Below, one piece after another: positions 7,302 through 11,388 of a stretch of 11,388 nt of DNA (position 1 is its first letter; each line of letters begins with the position of its first letter). The stretch comes from Actinomycetota bacterium (lineage in GTDB: Bacteria; Actinomycetota; Thermoleophilia; Gaiellales; Gaiellaceae): positions 1 through 11,388 of the forward strand of contig JACCTQ010000367.1 in assembly GCA_013812265.1 (NCBI GenBank), given 5' to 3'. Made by a program: the position numbers and the translations under genes. The notes beneath the pieces were generated by a model. It was not told the origin of the DNA, ran no database searches, and saw only the letters and a list, made by a program, of their open reading frames with translations.

Positions 7302-8117
7302 CTACGGTTCCATGCCCCCGTCCCTCTGCATCGCTGGCGCTGAGCCCGGCTCGCTCAGGCCCGGCACTGACGAAGGCGCGACGGCGATCCAGCTGCCGAG
7401 CACGATGAAGCAGACAGCAAACAGCTTCGACAGCCGCCGGCCCTGCGGCAGCACCTTCTCGGCGAAGATGACGGCCGCGATCACGGCCATCCAAAACAGG
7501 CTCATCACACCCACTGCAAAGAGCACGACGAAGAGACCCCAGCAGCAGCCGACACAGTAGAGCCCGTGCTCGGCACCCATCCGCACAGCACCGCTCCAGC
7601 CGCCTTTCCAGCCGTGGAGGATGAAGTGCAGCGGGCCGCGGCAGTGACGCAGGCACACCTCCTTGAACGGCGTCAGCTGGTAGAGCCCTGCCGCCGCGAC
7701 CGCCGCGCCCGCGACGTACGGCCCGGCGCGGTCCCAGGCGAGGAATCCCGCGTCGGCGGCCTCGACGACCCGAAAGACCCCGTATGCCGCGAGTCCGTAG
7801 ACCGCCCAAACGGCAAGGTACGCCGTCACGAAGACCCACGTCGGTACGAACGCCCCATGACCGCGGCGAGCCCGCTCGCGGGTCACCCGCGCGAACGTCA
7901 ACACCATCGGGGCGACCGACGGCAGCATCATCGCGGCCATCATCGTGACCCAGATGCCGAGGAACCAGCCGATGCCGCCGAGGTCGGTGCCCGGCCCGCC
8001 GTCCATCCCGCGCATGCGCTCGACCGCCACGATCCAGGTCACCAGAGCCACAGCGATCAACACGATGGTGGCTCCAAGTGGCTCTCGGCGGACCGGCCAT
8101 CGGCGCTCGGCGCTCAT
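7302..8117 (-). CDS. DUF2182 predicted metal-binding integral membrane protein
   Basis: Membrane protein of unknown biochemical role. From ATG 8117 (MSAERRWPVRREPLG) it has 271 aa with about six transmembrane segments, near residues 14-31, 47-76, 91-117, 133-150, 186-220 and 230-247. DUF2182 signatures are visible: WVTMMAAMMLPSVAP at 56-70, YQLTPFKEVCLRHCRGP at 146-162 (Cys155, Cys159) and LYCVGCCWGLF at 186-196 (Cys188, Cys191, Cys192), followed by GVMSLFWM. These intramembrane Cys, Met and His residues are why the family is called metal-binding; the metal is not known to me. The frame is open upstream to 8354, but that extension is arginine-rich, runs into the divergent uraH gene and is unlikely to be translated. 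No strong Shine-Dalgarno site precedes 8117. DUF2182 genes are commonly found beside DUF1326 genes, as here. Confidence 0.88.
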   Translation of the reverse strand: MSAERRWPVRREPLGATIVLIAVALVTWIVAVERMRGMDGGPGTDLGGIGWFLGIWVTMMAAMMLPSVAPMVLTFARVTRERARRGHGAFVPTWVFVTAYLAVWAVYGLAAYGVFRVVEAADAGFLAWDRAGPYVAGAAVAAAGLYQLTPFKEVCLRHCRGPLHFILHGWKGGWSGAVRMGAEHGLYCVGCCWGLFVVLFAVGVMSLFWMAVIAAVIFAEKVLPQGRRLSKLFAVCFIVLGSWIAVAPSSVPGLSEPGSAPAMQRDGGMEP

Positions 8118-8204
8118 GTGGAAACCGGTCCCGTGAGGGACGAGCGTAAGAAGCGGAACCCCGACCGCGCCATTAGGAACGCCGGTGCGAACTGCATCGA
8201 GATA

Positions 8205-8233
8205 ACGGTACTCCGATGCGCCGCGAGGTTCAA
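8205..8233 (-). promoter_or_regulatory. Candidate sigma70-type promoter for the DUF2182-DUF1326 operon
   Basis: On the minus strand, TTGAAC (8228-8233) and TACCGT (8205-8210) are separated by exactly 17 bp (8211-8227). They match TTGACA and TANNNT patterns with ideal spacing. Transcription would begin near 8198, leaving a leader of about 80 nt before ATG 8117. This is a pattern match by eye only. Confidence 0.4.
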
Positions 8234-8243
8234 GCCGTGTGAA

Positions 8244-8249
8244 TAGAGT
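8244..8249 (+). promoter_or_regulatory. Candidate leaderless -10 box for the uraH operon
   Basis: TAGAGT fits TANNNT and ends 8 nt before GTG 8258, the spacing seen when a transcript starts at the start codon. No Shine-Dalgarno sequence precedes GTG 8258, which fits. No good -35 is visible 17-18 bp upstream. Confidence 0.3.
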
Positions 8250-8257
8250 CAGCGGTC

Positions 8258-8557
8258 GTGGCGAGCATCTCGACACACGTGCTCGATACGGGCCGCGGCG
8301 AGCCGGCCGAAAACGTCGCGGTCGAGCTTTACCGCGGCCACGAGCTGCTGGCACGCGAGGAGACAGACGCGGGCGGGCGGATCACCGAGCTCGGCAGGGC
8401 AAGTCTCGGGCCGGGCCGCTACCGCCTCGTGTTCCACCCGCCGTCGGCATTCTTCGCGCGCGTCGAGCTCGAGCTCGAGCTCGAGGACGCCGAGCGCCAC
8501 TATCACGTCCCGCTTCTCGTGTCGGCCTACTCGTGCGCAAGCTACCGCGGCAGCTGA
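8258..8557 (+). CDS. uraH: 5-hydroxyisourate hydrolase (transthyretin-like)
   Basis: Hydrolyses 5-hydroxyisourate, the product of urate oxidation, to OHCU. 99 aa, slightly shorter than the usual 105-120 residues, without a signal peptide, so cytosolic. The family start STHVLDTGRGEPA carries catalytic His7. TDAGGRI contains Arg41, and the C-terminal block HYHVPLL...YSCASYRGS carries His83 and the diagnostic YRGS tetrapeptide ending the protein. Start is GTG 8258; this places the HVLD motif at the expected distance from the N-terminus. An internal GAGCTC tandem repeat encodes an alternating Glu-Leu strand (residues 70-77). First gene of the urate operon; its last 25 nt overlap uraD in another frame. 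Confidence 0.94.
   Translation: MASISTHVLDTGRGEPAENVAVELYRGHELLAREETDAGGRITELGRASLGPGRYRLVFHPPSAFFARVELELELEDAERHYHVPLLVSAYSCASYRGS
8463..8485 (+). repeat. Short GAGCTC tandem repeat inside uraH
   Basis: Three perfect GAGCTC units at 8465-8482 followed by a further GAG, flanked by TC on the left. In the uraH frame they encode alternating Glu and Leu. Each unit is 6 nt, so gain or loss of a unit by slippage would add or remove two residues without a frameshift. Every unit is also a SacI-type palindrome. Confidence 0.7.
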
Positions 8558-8967
8558 CGGTCGACGAGCTCGCCACGTTGTTCGAGGGGCGAACGTCTCT
8601 CGCCGAGCGGCTGTCGGAACGAACCGATCCGCTAGGCGAGGCATCGGCTGTCTTCGCGGAGCTCTCCGAGGAGGAGAAGGTGGAGGCGCTGAACGCGCAC
8701 CCGGCGATCGGAGCGAAGAACCTCTCTGCCGTGTCGGCACGAGAGCAGGGCGAAGGGGGTGATCCCGCCGTCCTGACCGAGCTCGCCTACCTGAACCAGG
8801 TCTACCAGGAGAAGTTCGGCTTCCGGTTCGTCGTCTTCGTCGCCGGACGGCCCAAGTCCGAGATCCTCGCGGTTCTGCAGGAGCGCCTTCAGCGAACGCG
8901 GGACGAAGAGCTCGAGACCGGGCTAGCCGAGCTGCTCGCAATTGCGCGCGACCGCGCGCGCCGGTAG
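8533..8967 (+). CDS. uraD: OHCU decarboxylase (2-oxo-4-hydroxy-4-carboxy-5-ureidoimidazoline)
   Basis: Decarboxylates OHCU stereospecifically to (S)-allantoin, the step after UraH. From GTG 8533 it has 144 aa, a little below the usual 160-170. Family residues are visible: AHPAIG with catalytic His56, then SAREQ with Ser68 and Glu71, the same three-residue spacing as Ser84 and Glu87 of the zebrafish enzyme, and LNQVYQEKFGFRFVVFV at 87-103. The C-terminal helix LQERLQRTRDEELETGLAEL also fits. The frame is open back to 8239, but that part only shadows uraH and has no family character. GTG 8533 is the nearest start before the conserved region; TTG 8578 is an alternative. The 25-nt overlap with uraH, and a 3-nt gap to puuD, point to one polycistronic message. 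Confidence 0.9.
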   Translation: MRKLPRQLTVDELATLFEGRTSLAERLSERTDPLGEASAVFAELSEEEKVEALNAHPAIGAKNLSAVSAREQGEGGDPAVLTELAYLNQVYQEKFGFRFVVFVAGRPKSEILAVLQERLQRTRDEELETGLAELLAIARDRARR

Positions 8968-8970
8968 GCC

Positions 8971-10182
8971 GTGCTCGCGTCCTTGCTCGATCCCTACGTC
9001 GCCGACTGGCTGGACCTTCTCCTTCGGTGGCTCCACGTCGTGGCGGCAATCGCGTGGATCGGCACCTCTTTCTACTTCGTGTTTCTCGACAACGCTCTGC
9101 TCCCGCCCAAGCGCCGGGAGGACGTCGGCCGCGGCGTCGGAGGTGAGCTGTGGGCGGTTCACGGCGGCGGCTTCTACCACGTTCAGAAATACCGCGTGGC
9201 GCCCGAGGAGCTCCCTGACCCGCTGCACTGGTTCAAGTGGGAGGCGTATACGACATGGCTCAGCGGGTTCGCGCTGTTCGTGCTGCTCTACTACCTCGAC
9301 GCGGACGTGTACCTGGTGGATCGCGAGGTCGCCGAGCTATCGACCACAGCGGCAATCGGCATCAGCATCGGCCTGCTGGCGTTAGCGTGGGTCGTCTACG
9401 ACGTGCTCTGCAGGACGCTCGGGCGGCGCGAGATCGTGCTTGCCGGAGCGGTGGCGCTGTTCGTTGTCGTAGCGGCTTTCGCGGCGAGTGAGATCTTCAG
9501 CGCGCGCGCCGCCTACATCCAAGTCGGCGCGATGCTCGGAACGATCATGGCGGGGAACGTCCTGCTCTCGATCATCCCCGCGCACCGGGAGCTCGTCGCG
9601 GCCAAGAAGGCGGGGCGCGAGCCGGATCCGGAGCCCGGTCTCGCGGCCAAACGACGGTCGGTGCACAACAATTACCTGACTCTGCCGGCGGTGTTCGCCA
9701 TGCTGAGCCCGCACTTCCCCATGACATACGGCCACGAGTGGTCCTGGCTCGTGCTGGTGGCGATCATGGCCATCGGCGCCTGGGTGCGCCACTTCTTCAA
9801 CCTCCGGCGCCGCGGGAAAACCGTGTGGGCCATTCCCACAAGCGCGGCGCTGGCCGTGCTGGCGCTGGCCTTCGCGATCCGGCCGGACGGAAGCGCGCCC
9901 ACGCCGGCCGGCGGCGAGCGAGTCGCGTTCGGCACGGCCAGGCAGATCGTCGCGCAACGGTGCGCGAGCTGCCATTCGGCCCGGCCGACCAGCAAGACCT
10001 TTACCACCGCCCCGGCGGGCGTCATCCTCGACACGCCCGCGCAGATAGCGTCGCAGGCGGCCGCGATCGAGAAGCAGGCCGTGCTCTCGAAGGCGATGCC
10101 GCTCGGCAACGTGACCGGGATGACTCAGGACGAGCGCGACCTGCTCGGTCGGTGGATCAGAGACGGCGCCGAGACCAAGTAA
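8971..10182 (+). CDS. puuD: Membrane urate oxidase PuuD with C-terminal cytochrome c domain
   Basis: Oxidises urate to 5-hydroxyisourate at the membrane, passing electrons to a fused c-type haem and onward to the respiratory chain rather than making hydrogen peroxide like soluble uricase. 403 aa, the family's normal size. The N-terminal part has about eight hydrophobic segments (roughly 17-39, 93-110, 126-145, 153-173, 183-203, 236-250, 257-274, 284-303). It carries family motifs VVAAIAWIGTSFYF at 23-36, HGGGFYHVQKY at 64-74, WFKWEAYTTWLSG at 87-99 and HNNYLTLPAVFAMLSPHFP at 232-250. After the last helix comes the soluble domain with one haem site CASCH at 331-335 and Met376 in KAMPLGN as the likely axial ligand. 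The GTG start lies 3 nt after the uraD stop. It supplies the urate-oxidising step for which no soluble uricase is present here. Confidence 0.93.
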   Translation: MLASLLDPYVADWLDLLLRWLHVVAAIAWIGTSFYFVFLDNALLPPKRREDVGRGVGGELWAVHGGGFYHVQKYRVAPEELPDPLHWFKWEAYTTWLSGFALFVLLYYLDADVYLVDREVAELSTTAAIGISIGLLALAWVVYDVLCRTLGRREIVLAGAVALFVVVAAFAASEIFSARAAYIQVGAMLGTIMAGNVLLSIIPAHRELVAAKKAGREPDPEPGLAAKRRSVHNNYLTLPAVFAMLSPHFPMTYGHEWSWLVLVAIMAIGAWVRHFFNLRRRGKTVWAIPTSAALAVLALAFAIRPDGSAPTPAGGERVAFGTARQIVAQRCASCHSARPTSKTFTTAPAGVILDTPAQIASQAAAIEKQAVLSKAMPLGNVTGMTQDERDLLGRWIRDGAETK

Positions 10183-10191
10183 CGTGGTGCG

Positions 10192-10605
10192 GTGCTCGTC
10201 ATAGAGGCAGCAGGCTTCCGGTTTCGCGCGCGGCTCGAGACGGACTCAGCGCCTCGCACCGTCGCGGCCTTCCGGCGCATGCTCCCGCTCGACAGCAAGG
10301 TGATTCAGGCGCGCTGGAGCGGCGAGTCGGCGTGGATTCCCTTCGGCGACCTCGACGTCGGAGTCGGCCCGGAGAACGCCAACAGCTACCCGGCCCCGGG
10401 CGAGCTGCTGCTGTACCCCGGCGGCCTCAGCGAGACGGAGATCCTCTTCCCCTACGGCGCCACCTGCTTCGCGAGCAAGATGGGCCAGCTCGCGGGAAAT
10501 CACTTTGCGACGATCGTCGAGGGGAACGAGCAGCTGCCGGCGCTGGGCCAGCGTGTGCTCTGGCAGGGCGCGCAGGAGATCCGCTTCGAGGAAACCTCGC
10601 TCTAG
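10192..10605 (+). CDS. DUF3830 family protein, cyclophilin-like fold
   Basis: Small soluble protein of 137 aa without signal peptide or membrane segment. The sequence, with RTVAAFRRMLPL near 22-33, ARWSGESAWIPF at 40-51, ENANSYPAPGELLLYPGG at about 61-78, and CFASKMGQLAGNHFATIVEG near 92-111, matches the DUF3830 family, which I associate with a cyclophilin-like beta-barrel of unknown function. Start is GTG 10192, 9 nt after the puuD stop, and the protein begins MLVIEAAGFRFRARLE as the family does. Tight spacing with uraH, uraD and puuD implies co-transcription and a link to urate or allantoin metabolism; that role is inference. Its stop codon shares CTAG with the stop of the convergent amidohydrolase. 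Confidence 0.85.
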   Translation: MLVIEAAGFRFRARLETDSAPRTVAAFRRMLPLDSKVIQARWSGESAWIPFGDLDVGVGPENANSYPAPGELLLYPGGLSETEILFPYGATCFASKMGQLAGNHFATIVEGNEQLPALGQRVLWQGAQEIRFEETSL

Positions 10606-11388
10606 GCAGCCGAAAGCCGGCGCAAAGCGCCGGCGAGCACGTCGAGTGCGAGGACGATGTCCTCGTCGCTCGTTTCCTCCGACGGCGAATGGCTCGCTCC
10701 CCCGGCCAGGCTGCGGACGAAGAGCATCGCGCTCGGCACGCCGGCTGCCGCCAGGATGCCGGCGTCGTGGCCGGCTCCGGACTGAAGCTCGACCAGGGGC
10801 AACCCCAGGCTCTCGATTTCCGCGTGGAGCGCAGCTCGCGGGCTATGGGCCATGGGGGCCGGGTCGCTAACGGCGACGTCCGCCGGAGCGTCGACCGCGT
10901 CCAGCAGCGCCTCCAGCCGTACACGGTCGGGTGCGCGTGCGTCGACCGTGAGCGAAACCCGGCCGGGAATCACGTTCGGGGCACCAGGCTCGACGACCAG
11001 CCGGCCCACGGTGGCGACCGCTCCCTCGATCTCCTCGGCTGCCCGCCGCACCTTGAGAACGTAGCTCGCGGCCGCGCAGAGCGCGTCGGCCCGGCCGGGC
11101 ATGGGCGTCGTCCCTGCATGCCCCGCAAGTCCTTCGAAGCCAACGGTGAAGCGAGCGATCCCGGCGATCGTGGCCACGACGCCGAGCGGGGCGCCCGACC
11201 GCTCCAGCACGGGGCCTTGCTCGACGTGCACCTCAAAGAACGCGGCCGGGGGCCGTTCAAGCCAGCCGCTCGGCGGCGGAGCACAAAGCCCCAACTCGGC
11301 CAGCGCTTCGCGCACGGACACGCCTTCGTCGTCTCGCCCGTCGAGCTCGTGCGCGTGCAAACGGCCACAGAGCGCGCGGCTGCCGAAG
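10602..11388 (-). CDS. M20-family amidohydrolase, probable allantoate amidohydrolase, 5' end missing
   Basis: C-terminal portion (about 262 codons) of a zinc-dependent hydantoinase/carbamoylase-type amidohydrolase; the start lies beyond the right edge. The visible frame opens with FGSRALCGRL and continues LDGRDDEGVSVREAL. It then shows FFEVHVEQGPVLE (His at 11226-11228), GHAGTTPMPGRADAL in the dimerisation domain, SGAGHDAG and GASHSPSEETSDEDI, the family's conserved metal and substrate motifs. Candidates are allantoate amidohydrolase, ureidoglycolate amidohydrolase and N-carbamoyl-L-amino acid hydrolase, which share these motifs. The adjacent urate-to-allantoin genes favour allantoate, releasing ammonia and ureidoglycine; that substrate is inference. 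It is convergent with the urate operon, so it is transcribed separately, and the hairpin at 10616-10634 lies within its last codons. Confidence 0.85.
   Translation of the reverse strand, partial: FGSRALCGRLHAHELDGRDDEGVSVREALAELGLCAPPPSGWLERPPAAFFEVHVEQGPVLERSGAPLGVVATIAGIARFTVGFEGLAGHAGTTPMPGRADALCAAASYVLKVRRAAEEIEGAVATVGRLVVEPGAPNVIPGRVSLTVDARAPDRVRLEALLDAVDAPADVAVSDPAPMAHSPRAALHAEIESLGLPLVELQSGAGHDAGILAAAGVPSAMLFVRSLAGGASHSPSEETSDEDIVLALDVLAGALRRLSAA
10616..10634 (+). terminator. GC-rich hairpin after the urate operon, possible terminator
   Basis: A perfect 8-bp stem GCCGGCGC (10616-10623) and GCGCCGGC (10627-10634) with an AAA loop starts 11 nt after the DUF3830 stop. No T-tract follows on the plus strand, so it would be a stem-only terminator or 3'-end stabiliser. 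The convergent gene's final codons lie across the same bases, so the stem also forms in that transcript, just before its stop; after the stem the minus strand reads TTTCGG. Confidence 0.45.

Larger units (their letters stand above)
8118..8257. other. 140-bp divergent intergenic region between DUF2182 and uraH
   Basis: This is the longest non-coding stretch in the window and must hold the start signals for both the DUF2182-DUF1326 cassette and the urate operon. A sigma70-like promoter for the minus strand and a possible leaderless -10 for the plus strand are listed separately; the two lie within 16 bp of each other. I see no clear palindromic operator. Confidence 0.5.

Noticed and set aside
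7195..8100. Minus-strand frame of about 300 codons overlapping DUF2182
   Set aside because: Gly/Arg-rich translation without membrane segments; DUF2182 in the neighbouring frame explains the region.
8239..8532. Upstream extension of uraD as a single 242-codon protein
   Set aside because: This part is the shifted frame of uraH and is arginine-rich; uraH with its YRGS end is the real gene.
1..11388. tRNA or rRNA genes, CRISPR arrays, insertion sequences, phage or plasmid signals
   Set aside because: No cloverleaf-like segment, regularly spaced direct repeats, transposase motif or terminal inverted repeats were seen; the window is almost wholly explained by metabolic genes.

Overview
The window is high-GC bacterial DNA with many GTG start codons, few strong Shine-Dalgarno sites, 4-nt start/stop overlaps and some start codons that look leaderless. 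This suggests an actinobacterium, perhaps a soil Thermoleophilia/Gaiellales-like lineage. That placement rests on style alone, since no rRNA or other phylogenetic marker is present. Almost every base is coding, and the main theme is purine salvage and breakdown to urate and then allantoin.

Region 1 (1-5316, minus strand) is an operon read right to left: xanthine dehydrogenase FAD subunit, 2Fe-2S subunit, a 133-bp gap with a G/C palindrome, the molybdopterin subunit, and adenine deaminase (cut by the left edge). Three of the four genes are joined by 4-nt overlaps (ATGA or GTGA). Region 2 (5356-6690, plus) is a divergent amidohydrolase best read as 8-oxoguanine deaminase. Its start lies only 39 bp from the start of the xdh operon. 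Region 3 (6687-8117, minus) is a two-gene cassette: a DUF2182 membrane protein, then a DUF1326 protein whose 5' end appears broken by a single missing base. Region 4 (8258-10605, plus) is a compact operon of 5-hydroxyisourate hydrolase (uraH), OHCU decarboxylase (uraD), membrane urate oxidase with a cytochrome c domain (puuD) and a DUF3830 protein. Region 5 (10602-11388, minus, cut by the right edge) is an M20-type amidohydrolase, probably allantoate amidohydrolase.

Together the genes describe one route. Adenine goes to hypoxanthine (Ade), then to xanthine and urate (XDH). 8-Oxoguanine goes directly to urate. Urate goes to 5-hydroxyisourate (PuuD, electrons to a cytochrome), then OHCU (UraH), then (S)-allantoin (UraD). 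Allantoate is then hydrolysed by the Region 5 enzyme. Allantoinase, guanine deaminase, a purine permease, a regulator and an XDH cofactor-insertion chaperone are not in the window and may lie just outside it.

The points most worth a second look are the frameshifted DUF1326 gene with its lost CxC...CPC motif, the DUF3830 gene fixed in the urate operon, and two convergent gene pairs that both end on a shared CTAG. Others are a strong hairpin after the urate operon and the GC palindrome inside the xdh operon. No wholly new system is evident. The DUF3830 and DUF1326/DUF2182 genes are the only parts without a known role.
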